This document shows positions 9,814 to 20,058 of a stretch of DNA of 64,000 nt, one piece after another. Below the pieces are notes generated by a model, which worked only from the letters and a program-made list of their open reading frames with translations, had not been told where the DNA came from and searched no databases. The stretch is from Acholoe squamosa. Taxonomy: Eukaryota > Annelida > Polychaeta > Phyllodocida > Polynoidae. Where the stretch lies: contig OX439035.1 of NCBI GenBank assembly GCA_949317995.1, positions 2,966,181-3,030,180 on the forward strand, written 5' to 3'. The first letter of the stretch is position 1; the number at the start of each line of letters is the position of its first letter. Made by a program: the position numbers and the translations under genes.

Positions 9814-12438
9814 CTAGGCTGTTTCCACAGTCACCGGGGAGGGCTGGTGGTTTAGAAAATTAGCAATAGTCTGCATGTTTGACCTTGCGGTCTCCTCCTG
9901 TTGTTCGTCAATAATTATATCTGTTGTATTTTCCAGTGCTGTCATGGTCACCGGGCTGGTGCCACAATCATTCTGGAGAAGCATGGAGTAGTACAGTCCT
10001 TTGTTTTTAAGGGCTGGTATGGTACTGAACCTAGTGCGCCAAGGTAGGTGTATCACCTGAGGGAGGTGATAAGCAAATTCTCCTCTCTGTGTTGTTATAA
10101 CTGCTGGTCCATTCCAGGTAAATATAGCCTTAGGTAGTGGGAAGGTTTTAACCACTATATCCTTATAGGTAGGGGCAGCTGCTGATTTAATCTCATTAAA
10201 TTCATGTGGTATTGGCCTCAAGGGTAGCGCGAAGTTTGAGTCTCCACAATATATTTTAAAATATATTGTGGGATTTGTGCGCTTGGCCACATTTTTCTTG
10301 CCACAGTGTGTCTGTGCAAATTTCTTAAGGTACTTCATTATTCTGTAGGCTGAGTAGATGGTCAGGGTAAATAATATAGCAATTATCAGGGTGTGGGTTT
10401 CCTGAATTGTGAGGAAAGGGGTGTGGGTTTCCTCTGTAGGGGTTAATTTGGTAGGATTCTTATCTGGGAGCAATTTGTGTAGGGGCAGCTCGGTGACTAG
10501 TCTGAATGATTTGGCTGTAGGCAGGTAGGCTACAGTCCCTCCTAGTCTGTACAGTTTGAGTAGTATGTATACTATAAAAATGTGAGCTGATATCCCTAGG
10601 ATGAGTCCTAAGCTTTGGAAGATTGGATGCTCTGTAACTCGACGTAGGTGTGATTCTACGTAGCGTGTTTCCATTGCCTTATCAAGGTTGGAGGCATCTT
10701 TCAATAATGTTTTGGCAAAGGGCTCCAAATTTAGTTGAGTAATATCATCCATGATTGGATTTTCCTGTAGTTTTTCTAAGGTTCTAGAAAGGTTTACTAC
10801 TGGGAAATTTGGAAGATTCTCTCTTTCATCTGGTTTGGTTTCGGAAATTTGGTTAAGTGCTGCCATGAATGGTAAATTGATTGTCTTGAGAATGTAATGA
10901 AATGATAAGGTTGAGTTGCAGGGCAACCTTGTGTTTGGAAGAGAAAATTCTCCTACACTGATTGTGCACCCACAGGGTACACCTATGATTGAGTAGGACT
11001 GGGCTTTTTGAGTTTCAGACGTTTTACCATGGCCGTTGATAAAGTAATGGGGTTCATTAGTAGTGACCAGATACTCATCTTCAGAAATGGAAATAGCATG
11101 GGTGGTAGGTGCTTGTAGTGGTGAAACTGTAAACTTGCAATGTTCCTTAATCTGTTGAGCCTGGTTAGTAAAAATGGCTACAGGGCATGTAGGCCTGTGT
11201 TTATAGATTCTACCATTTACATCTCTGCATACCTTTACTGTAGTACCTTCACATGCCTGCATATCTGCTGAGTCCAATTCGATGAATAATGATTCGTCGT
11301 AAGATACTGCTAGAAACTCAGTTGTGGTTTGCAACTTGGTGACTCCTCTGGTGGGGGTCTCCTGTGTGTCTATAGGCATGGGTGATGTAATCATTTGGTA
11401 CAGTTTGAAGGTTGAGGTGGTAGATTGAATTATAATGTCCAGATGAATATATATATGGTGAGCTGAGTAAGTGTATGAGGTCAGCTTCTGTGAATAATAG
11501 AAATCCAAGTCATTAATTGTGACTTGTGCTCCAGGGTGTGTAATCCTAAGTTTGTTATTAATGTCAATTAAGTATCTAGCAAGGTCTGAGGGTGGTACTA
11601 TATCAGGGGTTAGGATTCCTGATGATAGCATCCTCAGGGCTGCATTTGTCCTTTGCAGTGATTGAACTGTATTCATTCTTGCTGCTATGATAATTAATGC
11701 ATCATTTAATACTTGCATTTTTTCCCTTTGAGTTTTCTCGTGCCTTGAATATGAGTCAAGTGACCTGGACATGTTAGAGGCCCACAGGTTGACGGTGTCA
11801 CCTATGGTGTTGATTGTGCTGTCTAGTACCTTCTTATCTTGGATGTATGCTTTAACAAACTTATCTTGTCTGTCTGTGATCTTCTCAATGAGACTAGCTG
11901 CTTCCTGATCCTGTTTAGCAAACTTTCTTAGTATTTCATCTATGTTCTTGAGCTGTCCCATTACTTGGTTTACATCTTCTACTGTGGCTAGACCTAGCAC
12001 ACCGCGAAACAGGGGTGCTAGAAAACCCAGTATGGCCTCTCTTTTGGCCTTGTCCAATGTGTTTATGGGGTTGGATAGGAACAATTTGATGGAGGCTAAT
12101 GTTTCATTTATCTCCTTGTCTGCAATTTCCAGCAAGGTGTCAAGCTCTTTGGCTTGTTGGATAATTTGGCCAGAGGTATGATCTTGTAGAGTAGGAGTGG
12201 TCAATTGGAGTATTCTATCCCTTATGGATCCTTGGGTAACGGGTGCCCGAGGTATCTTGTAGGGGATAGCTAGCAACAGTGTTGTGGTTGTATGTCCATT
12301 GACCAATGGTTGAGGGCTAAGTTTGAATACTACTCCTATGTTTTGTCTCACCACGGGTGTATAACCTGCAGTAAGTGGTTCTATAGTATATAATAACAGC
12401 ATAGTTAGCAGTATGGGTGAAACTCTCAGTCTCCCCAT
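9814..12438 (-). CDS. Envelope-like glycoprotein of element 2
   Basis: 874 aa from the ATG at 12438; an upstream in-frame TTG adds six residues but is not needed. Residue numbers below count from that TTG. There is an N-terminal signal peptide (about 13-30). A basic KAKR (136-139) precedes a hydrophobic Gly-rich segment GFLAPLFRGVLGLA (144-157), the layout expected of a protease-primed fusion peptide in F-type env proteins of baculoviruses and errantiviruses. A helical region follows, then a Cys-bearing ectodomain with NLS and NST sequons. One membrane segment lies at about 614-635 and a second hydrophobic stretch at about 688-704, then a long C-terminal part of about 170 residues. The frame is intact. 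Assignment to the F family rests on layout only. Confidence 0.7.
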   Translation of the reverse strand: MGRLRVSPILLTMLLLYTIEPLTAGYTPVVRQNIGVVFKLSPQPLVNGHTTTTLLLAIPYKIPRAPVTQGSIRDRILQLTTPTLQDHTSGQIIQQAKELDTLLEIADKEINETLASIKLFLSNPINTLDKAKREAILGFLAPLFRGVLGLATVEDVNQVMGQLKNIDEILRKFAKQDQEAASLIEKITDRQDKFVKAYIQDKKVLDSTINTIGDTVNLWASNMSRSLDSYSRHEKTQREKMQVLNDALIIIAARMNTVQSLQRTNAALRMLSSGILTPDIVPPSDLARYLIDINNKLRITHPGAQVTINDLDFYYSQKLTSYTYSAHHIYIHLDIIIQSTTSTFKLYQMITSPMPIDTQETPTRGVTKLQTTTEFLAVSYDESLFIELDSADMQACEGTTVKVCRDVNGRIYKHRPTCPVAIFTNQAQQIKEHCKFTVSPLQAPTTHAISISEDEYLVTTNEPHYFINGHGKTSETQKAQSYSIIGVPCGCTISVGEFSLPNTRLPCNSTLSFHYILKTINLPFMAALNQISETKPDERENLPNFPVVNLSRTLEKLQENPIMDDITQLNLEPFAKTLLKDASNLDKAMETRYVESHLRRVTEHPIFQSLGLILGISAHIFIVYILLKLYRLGGTVAYLPTAKSFRLVTELPLHKLLPDKNPTKLTPTEETHTPFLTIQETHTLIIAILFTLTIYSAYRIMKYLKKFAQTHCGKKNVAKRTNPTIYFKIYCGDSNFALPLRPIPHEFNEIKSAAAPTYKDIVVKTFPLPKAIFTWNGPAVITTQRGEFAYHLPQVIHLPWRTRFSTIPALKNKGLYYSMLLQNDCGTSPVTMTALENTTDIIIDEQQEETARSNMQTIANFLNHQPSPVTVETA

Positions 12439-13268
12439 GGTGCTTGTGTAAAGCAAGTTTTGCTGTTTAAAGTCTTGTCAAATTTGTAGTGATTTGGTGC
12501 TGGTAAAGTCTAAGTGTATGGTGTAACACTTTAAATGAGGTGGTTCAAACTGTACCTTTGCAAGATTGAGCTGTCTTGGCAATATGTCCGGTGAGTCTAT
12601 AGAGATTGACCAGTAAATGGTAAGGTCAGGTTGAAGGTGAAGTAGGTGTGTTCTTTATCCTAGTGCAGTCTCTCCTAATGGAGAAGTGGGCTGGCTAATT
12701 CCCAAGTGGGGTCCTGTAGACTTGTGTTCCAGACTGCAGCTGGATGAAGACTGATGGTGGGCTATGGTCCACAGTGCTTCTTATGTAGCCTACCCTACCC
12801 ACATCCATTGTGGGCCTGGTATTGTTTCTCTGGAGTAATGTACCTAATCTCCAGTGTCTGCAACTGTGGGGTTCTATTGTGTGATCTGTGTACTGGTAAT
12901 TAGCTCCTCCTGTCATCCAGGACAGCCATTCATGACCGTCTAGACAGTTGTCTGAGGGTAGCTTATAAGGTCAATTGATCTCTATAGACTGCTGTGTTGG
13001 CATAGCGCGCTCTTTCATGTGGGGACTAGGCTTTAGACACTCCATTGTGTTACCCTTACTCTTCTTAGACTTCATGTCTGCTTTACTTGGAGGGTCCCAG
13101 TCTTTGACCCTTTCAGAGGCAATAACCTACTGAAATATTTACAAATTTGATTGGCTTTATATACATATAAGTAATTCATTATCAGTCACACATGTCTTAT
13201 GTGTGGATGAAGAGAATTTGTAATACATTTTGAAAATCTTATGTTCTTTTGGTATCTCAATCTTGTTT
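12439..13268 (-). other. Spacer between integrase and envelope-like gene of element 2
   Basis: About 830 bp without a recognisable coding domain. A 73-codon minus-strand frame (12695-12916) is not identifiable. An env-type mRNA would need a splice acceptor near here, but I cannot pick one with confidence. Confidence 0.4.
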
Positions 13269-15545
13269 CTAATTTCTTGAAACTGCACCACACCTAGATG
13301 TCTTTCTTAGTATGTGGTGTGCAGGCCTAGGCTTGATAGGGCCTATGCCTGTGGTTTCTCTTGTAAGGGTGATATCATTTTTGTTCCTTACAATTTTGTT
13401 GTAGTATTTGGCCTCATGTGGAATAAGCCTGTGTGCAAATTCATTGTTTCTGACAGCCACAACCTTTTTCAGTCTGTCTATGTGCACTGGTCTGGCCACC
13501 AATAGATTGGTGTCCAAGTTTTTGAGTTTGGCACTTGTCAAACTAGGTCTGTCTACTACAACATATGGTCCCATAAAAAGGGGCTGAAGTTTCTTACACT
13601 CTGTGTTGGTCAGGATTCTTGGTATGTTTAGGTACACCATGTCGGTGACCTTGATTTCCTGTGGTGTAAGTTTCTTATCGTATCTATCTTTTCTTTCCTT
13701 TTGTAGCTTGGCGACCCTTTCTATAGCTTTCCTCCTAGAGGTATCTTGATTTGTTATCATGTTAGCTACATGGTCTGCTACGGTGGATATGTCTTCCTGT
13801 ATTCCCAGCCCTAAGTCCATTGGGGTGGCTGGGTTTCTTCCATGGAGTAGGAAGAAAGGGGTGAATCCTGTGGTTTGGGATTCTGTGTTATTTAATGCAA
13901 AGGTTATGGGTTCAATAAATGAATCCCAATTGTTTTGGTGCTTTGAGCAGAATGCTCTGAGCGCTGTGCCGATGCTAGCATTGAATCTCTCTACAAGCCC
14001 ATTTGATTGTGGCCTGTATGGTGAGGAGAATTTATGTTTGATCTTGAGGTGTTTAGTTAACTTTGTGAACTTTGCACCTGTATAACATGTTCCATTGTCT
14101 GTTTGAAGAGTGGCTGGTGTTCCATGATGACAAATTATATTCTTGTAGAACTCTGCTGCTGTTGTTTCAGCTTTTAAGTCAGTAGTAGCCCAAGCTGTTG
14201 CATATCTGGTAGCATAATCTATGCAGACTTGTATATGTTTGTTTCCCCTGGCAGTTGTGGGAAGTGGTCCCACCGCGTCTAGGTTTAGGAACTTCATTGG
14301 TGAAGCCATGTACTCTCTCACTGTCATTGGTGTTTTGTGTGAGTGTACTTGCCTTTTTGCTGTGAGGCATGTGTGGCAGGTGGAAACATATTTTGTTGTG
14401 TCTGCTAGCATAGATTTCCAATATACCCTAGGTCGGAGTGCTGACAGCATTCTACTTGAACCAAGATGGCCGCCAGTAGGTGAGTCATGAAAATACTGTA
14501 GTGTACTTGTTACCCATTGCTGTGGTATAACAATTTGAAGTGGTACAGTATTGGTTTTTCTCCAATTTATGGGGCATATATGGACTAATGTACCATTTAC
14601 CAAGGTGTATGTCTGGCCTTGGTTGATGATTCTATTTCCTTGTGCTTTTGGTGCAGGCAAGGTCCCATCCTCAAGATATTGTATGAGGGGCAATAGTTCC
14701 TTGTCCTTCCTTTGTTCCAAGCCAAGGTTTGTACCTGAGATGGATGTGTCGGGAATCTGATCCAGTAGTTGATTTATATCTAGCACATGTTGTTTTATTC
14801 TGTCTCTTTCTTTTTCTTTTTCATCGACTATTGGCCTATCTTGTGCCTTTTGTTGGGGTGTGTCACTCTTGTTTTGGTGTGTAGGCTCCTTTGGAGGGCC
14901 TATTCTCGCCTTGATGGGAGTGGCAACCTTTTTCTTCAAAGGCACAATTTGCTTTTTGTCATTCTTCTTTGTCTCAGAGTTCTTTGACTTAGTAGATGTA
15001 GTGTCTTTTGTGACATTTTTCCTGGCAGGTGGGGTTTTGGTAGGTTTGTTTCCTGTGACCTTTTTCTCATTTAGAATAGTTTGTGATTGTGTGGGGGGTT
15101 TTGGTGTGCCCTCCTGAATCATTTCTCTAGTCTTTGAGCGTGTGGTCATAGGACACAAATGGTTTGATATTTCCTCTCCCTGCATAGGTTCAAAGAATCT
15201 GACTGATTTGGAAGTTGCTTGAGTAATAGCATATATTGTGTCTTCTGAATCTTCATCATCTGAGTCAGGTGGGGTGAAGGGTGGCTCCTTAGGAGTTGCC
15301 TTCAGCATCTGATTGAGTGATGAGAATTCGATAGGCTCGAAGTCATTATCTGGAAAGAGTTGTGAGTATTCTCTCTCACAGTGGCAAAACACATAGTGTG
15401 TAGATTGCTTCAAGATACCCCTAATGGGTGTCTCTGGCCTTTCAATGGTGTTGGGTGGATCATCCCTTTTGAATGGTACTTTCTTTGTTACTTTTGCAAA
15501 CTTGGTTCTACTGGCTGCTCTAACTCTCCTTGGTGGGGGGGGGGA
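13269..15545 (-). CDS. Element 2 integrase region of pol
   Basis: The frame is entered by a -1 shift in the C10 run and is open from there to 13269. The formal 714-codon frame from 15413 begins with a TTG that is not a real start. An N-terminal low-complexity Lys/Thr/Pro-rich region of about 200 residues precedes an HHCC module (H309, H316, C346, C349, counted from 15413) and the catalytic D379, D439, E475, with 35 residues between the last two. The C-terminal region has a GPYVV motif of the GPY/F type. All catalytic residues are present, so the integrase should be functional if the frameshift works. Confidence 0.88.
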   Translation of the reverse strand, partial: SPPPPRRVRAASRTKFAKVTKKVPFKRDDPPNTIERPETPIRGILKQSTHYVFCHCEREYSQLFPDNDFEPIEFSSLNQMLKATPKEPPFTPPDSDDEDSEDTIYAITQATSKSVRFFEPMQGEEISNHLCPMTTRSKTREMIQEGTPKPPTQSQTILNEKKVTGNKPTKTPPARKNVTKDTTSTKSKNSETKKNDKKQIVPLKKKVATPIKARIGPPKEPTHQNKSDTPQQKAQDRPIVDEKEKERDRIKQHVLDINQLLDQIPDTSISGTNLGLEQRKDKELLPLIQYLEDGTLPAPKAQGNRIINQGQTYTLVNGTLVHICPINWRKTNTVPLQIVIPQQWVTSTLQYFHDSPTGGHLGSSRMLSALRPRVYWKSMLADTTKYVSTCHTCLTAKRQVHSHKTPMTVREYMASPMKFLNLDAVGPLPTTARGNKHIQVCIDYATRYATAWATTDLKAETTAAEFYKNIICHHGTPATLQTDNGTCYTGAKFTKLTKHLKIKHKFSSPYRPQSNGLVERFNASIGTALRAFCSKHQNNWDSFIEPITFALNNTESQTTGFTPFFLLHGRNPATPMDLGLGIQEDISTVADHVANMITNQDTSRRKAIERVAKLQKERKDRYDKKLTPQEIKVTDMVYLNIPRILTNTECKKLQPLFMGPYVVVDRPSLTSAKLKNLDTNLLVARPVHIDRLKKVVAVRNNEFAHRLIPHEAKYYNKIVRNKNDITLTRETTGIGPIKPRPAHHILRKTSRCGAVSRN

Positions 15546-18024
15546 GGGTTAGTCATGGGTCCAGAGTCTGGGTATTCTCTTCTAGACATAGCATCTGGTG
15601 GCGTGTTATCATCACCTTTCACGTGTTGGATGGTGAATGAAAATTGTTGTATGTCTAGAGCCCATCTGGCCCATCTATGTGTGAGTCCTGTATTGGTTAA
15701 TAGTGGGATTAGGGCTGCATGGTCTGTGTATAATTGGAAGTGTCTAGTCTCTAGATAGTGTCTGAAGTGTAATACTCCATACACTACTCCCAGTAGTTCT
15801 CTCTCTGTGGTATTGTAATTTCTCTCATGTTTGGAGAGGGCTCTACCTGCAAAGGCTACTGGTCTGAGCACTCCTTCATTATCTCTCTGTGAGAGTACAG
15901 CTCCTAAACTCACATTGGAAGCATCAGTTGCCAAACTGAACTCTTTCTCGTAGTTTGGATATCTGAGAAGAGCATTGGTACAGAGGGCATGCTTTAAAGT
16001 TTTGAAAGCATTATCTGCATCCTCTGTCCAGACAAATGCTTTGAGATGTGTCTGTAGATCATACAATGGTCTAGCAATTTGGGCATAACCTTTGATAAAC
16101 TTTTTGAAGTATTGGCACAGGCCTGTGAAAGATCTGACATTTTTGACTGATTTTGGTGTTGGGAAGGTTTTGATTGATTCCACCTTTGTGGGAGATGGTT
16201 GCAGTCCCATGGGTGTGACTCTCATTCCCAAGAAGTCTATTCTGTCTATGAAGTATTCACATTTTGATTTCTTCAGTTTGAGTTTACCAACTCTTAGGCT
16301 GTTGAACACATCTTCCAGGTCATGGAAGTGTTGTTCGATTGATGGTGATAATACCAATATGTCATCTAGGTATGGTAGGGCACATTTGTATTTGAGTTTG
16401 TTCAGAATTAATGTGACTAGATGGCAGAATCGCGCAGGTGCGGTCGCTAAATCCATCGGCATCCTTTCATAGACATATTTTTTGTCATTTGCTATGAATG
16501 CGGTTTTATGCTGGTCCTCCTGTCTTATAGGGATTTGAAAAAATCCCTGTTGGGCATCTAGCTTACTGAATACTCTTGGTCTGAGTGACCCTATCATGTC
16601 TAGAGTGTCATCGGCTCGGGGTGTAGATAAGGCTTGATTTATCGTGTTTTGGTTCAAATAACGAAAATCTGTGACGAGCCTATGGCCTCCCGATGATTTT
16701 TGTACTAAAAAGGATCTGGAAGCCCAGGGGCCCTCAGCACATTCTCTCAGAATGCCCTGTTGTACTAGCCTTTCACACTCTTCCCCTATTGCGGCCTGTT
16801 TTTCTGGTGTTTGTGTATATGGTAGGAAATGACATGGTATTGCTTCAGGTTTTACGTGTATTGAGTGGGTATACAGGTGTGTGGCACCAATGTCTCCATC
16901 TTTTCCTACAAATATATCATCATACTTGGTCAGCAGTGATTCTAATCTATCATGCTGATCTTTGGATGTGAGCACAGATTTTGGTGGAACATTCTCTTCC
17001 AATTCTGGCTCGAGATCATGTGCCTCACTATGTATAGCAGCTATTTCAGAGAGTCTGATTGAGTTGGGTTCAGGGTCAGCATATGTGGACTCACAGTCTG
17101 AGTCTGTGTCACTGAATTGAGTTACATCCTCAGGCCGTATGGCTGAGATGGATTGATCAGTGTGTGGGGTAGTGTCTGACACCTGTTGAGGTTTTTCTAA
17201 ATCAGATTCCTTGACTTCCTGAAATAGAGCTATGATGGCACCCTTTTTGACTTTATGTGGGCGCCTGCTGGTGTTGAGTAACACTAGGGGATGTTTGTTA
17301 TTTTCCCTGGGGGTTACTGCTGCCCTTTGAACTAGATATGGGGCATTGTTATTTCTTTGGAGGTTATCTACTACTCCAGTTTTCCCTTGCAGTGATTGAG
17401 TAGATGTGACCTTACCCAATACTACAAGTTCAGAGAATGGAGGGATGGTAAAATCCCTCACTGCCCTAATGGGTTTGAGAATTTGTTCAGGATCAACATT
17501 AAATTCAATTTGAGATTTTGTAGTGCTTAAGAAATCTGTGCCGAGAACAACGGGCTGTGTGAGGTTGGGAATTACAGCAAATTGGTATTGGAATCTGACA
17601 CCTTGGATTCTAAAGTTCAGCATCGCTGAATGTCTAACATGACACACCGATCCATCTGCCAAATGGATGTTGATTTTAGATTTCCTCAGTTGGATATGGA
17701 CTCTCTTTTGGAGATCCATGAGGAATGATTGTCTGACACAGGTGATAGTAGCACCTGTATCAACCAAACATTGTACATCTGAAACATCATATAGATTTGC
17801 ATTGATACAGCCATTTTGAAGAAGTACAATAGAAAGCTTGGTACTCTCACCTGTATCCTTTGATGATGAATCTGGTGGGGTGATGTGTATCACTGATGGA
17901 CGTCTCTGTCTGTTAGATGGTAGATTGGCACTAGCAATTGTCTCTGGTTGGATCCTTCTTAATCCTGATTGATTGTTTGTTTTTGGGGTGTCACAGTGCA
18001 CTGGCCCATCGGCACTGTGACATC
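15488..18024 (-). CDS. Element 2 pol: protease, reverse transcriptase and RNase H
   Basis: The frame is -1 relative to gag and is entered near 18028. The GTG at 18001 is simply the first codon of the formal open frame. Counting from 18001: protease LVDTGA (D81); RT with FSKLDAQQGFFQI (D482) and PYLDDIL (D546, D547); RNase H D693, E735, D760, D803. The usual RT FGL before the NAPA block reads MDL here (about residues 516-518), an unusual change in a conserved turn. The frame ends in a proline-rich stretch encoded by the C10 run. Full length for a Ty3/gypsy PR-RT-RH unit, without internal stops. Confidence 0.9.
15535..15544 (-). promoter_or_regulatory. C10 slippery run linking RT/RNase H and integrase frames
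   Basis: On the minus strand a run of ten C follows CCT in the RT frame. The integrase frame is the -1 frame. It has a TAA just upstream of the run and is open after it, while the RT frame stops at 15488. The overlap where switching can occur is therefore about 15488-15548, and the C run is the only obvious slippery element in it. A sequencing indel in the homopolymer is an alternative. Confidence 0.55.
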
Positions 18025-18034
18025 CTAGTTTTCC
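18025..18034 (-). promoter_or_regulatory. Gag-pol frameshift site GGAAAAC before gag stop
   Basis: The end of gag reads G GAA AAC TAG on the minus strand, the TAG being 18027-18025. The -1 frame continues open into protease. GGAAAAC departs from the strict X XXY YYZ rule at the P-site but keeps the AAAC A-site and the position directly before the stop, as in element 1. Confidence 0.55.
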
Positions 18035-20058
18035 TGGTTCTGTGGGGTGGTTGAGATGGTTGCCACTAGGAGCTTGGAGATTTGATCCATCACATGAGGT
18101 GGTATTTGGGGGTTACTGTGTTGGTTCCCCTGGTAACCTCTTGTGTCAGGTTTGTAATCCTCCTGGCGTGAGTTGGAACCCTGGTTATATTGACCAGAGT
18201 TGCTGTATTGACCGGAGTTGTTGGATCTCTGGTTGTTGTAGGCACCATTGTTGTTGTAGGATCCACTGTTGTAGTTCCTTTGTGGACTATGGCTTCTACT
18301 GTTGGATCCTTGATTATAGGATCCAGAGTTGTAGCTCCTATGTGGACTGTGGCTCCTACCGTTGGATCCTTGACTATAGGATCCAGAGTTGTTGTCACCC
18401 TGGTTGTTGTAGGATCCATTGTTATAGTTCCTATGTGGACTATGGCTCCTACTGTTGGATCCTTGATTGTTATAGGATCTGCCAGTACTTGGGGTTCTGT
18501 CTCTTCTATCACTGTATGGAGAGTTACCATTGTTGGAGTTGGAAGAGCTGTTGTCTTTCCTACTGTTGTGACCCCCCCGGTTGTTGTTGTTGCCCCCTCT
18601 ACCTCTACCTCTATTGGATTGGTAGTTGGGGTCATAGTTATTTCCTCTATATCTACCGGTAGGGTCTCTTGATGCAACCTTAGCCTCCTGTTGCCTTACA
18701 TGGGCACTAGACATTAGGTTAACATCTTCATCTGCACTAGTGCTGATTTCCTGGACCTTTTCCTTAGTAGGCTGTGGGTTTGACTCTGCCTCCCTTACCT
18801 TCCTAGATCTTTCTTGGGTCTCAACCTCTAAGGCTAGGTCTAGGGCTTGGTCAAAAGAGTCTATTTTCTTGTTCTCAAGAGCTACAAATGCCTTGCTTAG
18901 GATTTCATCGCTTTGGCGTTGGGCATTACACACTTTTCTGAGGTGGCATGCATAGTCTAGGACAGGTTCATCTACCTTTTGTGCACGGAGTGCTGTCCTT
19001 GAGATGATATTGTCTCGAGTAGCAAAATACTCTTTTAATTTATTCACTACATTGGTCCATGTCAACATATCAGGTGTGGCACTTTCCCTGAAGGATTCAA
19101 ACCAAGCTAGTGCTTGTCCTTCAAGGTACTTGGGTAAATATGTTACCATGGTGTCACTGTCTGTTACTTTGTACTTATCTTTCAGATACTCTGGGAATTT
19201 GTGATCAATAAATAATGCTGTTGACATGAGTGGTGATGGGTGTGAAAAGGTTTTGGGTTTTGTTACCTCATGTAGCCTGATCTTTCTGTCGTCCTGTTGT
19301 TTTCTGTCTATGAGTTTGGTCATGTTGGACACCATGGAGATTATGATGTCATCTTTGGATCCAGAGGCAGATGGTGGGACAACAGGTGTGATGGCAGGTG
19401 TGGGAGGCTGTGGGGTCTGGGATGATACCATCTTCATGAGATCTGCTATCTGTTGTTGTTGTCTCTCTAGGGACTTCCGCTGGTCTTCCATGGCCTTCTG
19501 TTGGGCATCTATTGCTGCATTCCTCTCTGCCAGTTGTTGGTTGAGGATCCTCTCCCTTTCCTCCTGCTGGGACTTGTTGGTCTCTAGGGCAGTAACTGCA
19601 TCTTGGATGGCCTTCTCATAGGCCCTTATCTTCTCAGCTGTCTGATTAGGTTGGGGGCCTTCATCGGTGTCCATGATGGAGGGTGTGGGAGAAGTGTCTC
19701 TGGAGGAGTGGCTGTCAAAGGCTGGAGCTGGGGTGGAGGATCTGGATGAGGGTGTGGATCCACCCCCTGAGGTAGATCCTTCTCCCCCTGAGGTAGATAG
19801 TGTGAGTTGAGCGTCCTGTAGAGATTCCTGGGAAATGTTGGATCCCTGAGAACTGGTTGTTCCCTGAGTAGACAGGGTGGGAGGTGTGGGGTCTACTGAG
19901 TGTGGGTCTGTTGTACTGGAGGCTGATTTGCCTCCTGTGGGCCTCCTAGATCTAGGTGGGAGGGAGACCTCTTCAACAGGCCCCTGACTACGTAAGGTCT
20001 TTGTGTGTTGTTCTGCCAGCTTGACTGATAAGACCTTGATGTGTGGGGTGGACCTCAC
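18025..20058 (-). CDS. Element 2 gag
   Basis: The formal frame of 677 codons begins with a GTG at 20058; the first in-frame ATG is at 19674 (giving about 550 aa), so the true start is uncertain. The N-terminal part is Ser/Thr/Pro-rich. A Gln/Glu-rich coiled coil follows, then a capsid-like domain with LEGQALAWFESFRE, the conserved Trp block of retrotransposon gag. The C-terminus has no CCHC knuckle. It has an RG-rich patch (NRGRGRGGNNNNRGG) and tandem repeats around RSHSPHRNYN, which probably do the RNA binding. It overlaps the frameshift into pol. Confidence 0.85.
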   Translation of the reverse strand: MRSTPHIKVLSVKLAEQHTKTLRSQGPVEEVSLPPRSRRPTGGKSASSTTDPHSVDPTPPTLSTQGTTSSQGSNISQESLQDAQLTLSTSGGEGSTSGGGSTPSSRSSTPAPAFDSHSSRDTSPTPSIMDTDEGPQPNQTAEKIRAYEKAIQDAVTALETNKSQQEERERILNQQLAERNAAIDAQQKAMEDQRKSLERQQQQIADLMKMVSSQTPQPPTPAITPVVPPSASGSKDDIIISMVSNMTKLIDRKQQDDRKIRLHEVTKPKTFSHPSPLMSTALFIDHKFPEYLKDKYKVTDSDTMVTYLPKYLEGQALAWFESFRESATPDMLTWTNVVNKLKEYFATRDNIISRTALRAQKVDEPVLDYACHLRKVCNAQRQSDEILSKAFVALENKKIDSFDQALDLALEVETQERSRKVREAESNPQPTKEKVQEISTSADEDVNLMSSAHVRQQEAKVASRDPTGRYRGNNYDPNYQSNRGRGRGGNNNNRGGHNSRKDNSSSNSNNGNSPYSDRRDRTPSTGRSYNNQGSNSRSHSPHRNYNNGSYNNQGDNNSGSYSQGSNGRSHSPHRSYNSGSYNQGSNSRSHSPQRNYNSGSYNNNGAYNNQRSNNSGQYSNSGQYNQGSNSRQEDYKPDTRGYQGNQHSNPQIPPHVMDQISKLLVATISTTPQNQEN
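18250..18480 (-). repeat. Tandem repeats in gag C-terminus
   Basis: Three to four imperfect copies of a unit encoding SRSHSPHRNYNNGSYNNQG-type peptides. They are rich in Asn, Ser, Tyr and Gly. The coding frame is preserved across the repeats. Confidence 0.75.

Noticed and set aside
12695-12916. 73-codon minus-strand frame between integrase and env
   Set aside because: No recognisable features; could not be supported as an env leader.
18042-18662. Plus-strand 206-codon Cys/Tyr-rich frame
   Set aside because: Antisense shadow of the gag repeat region.
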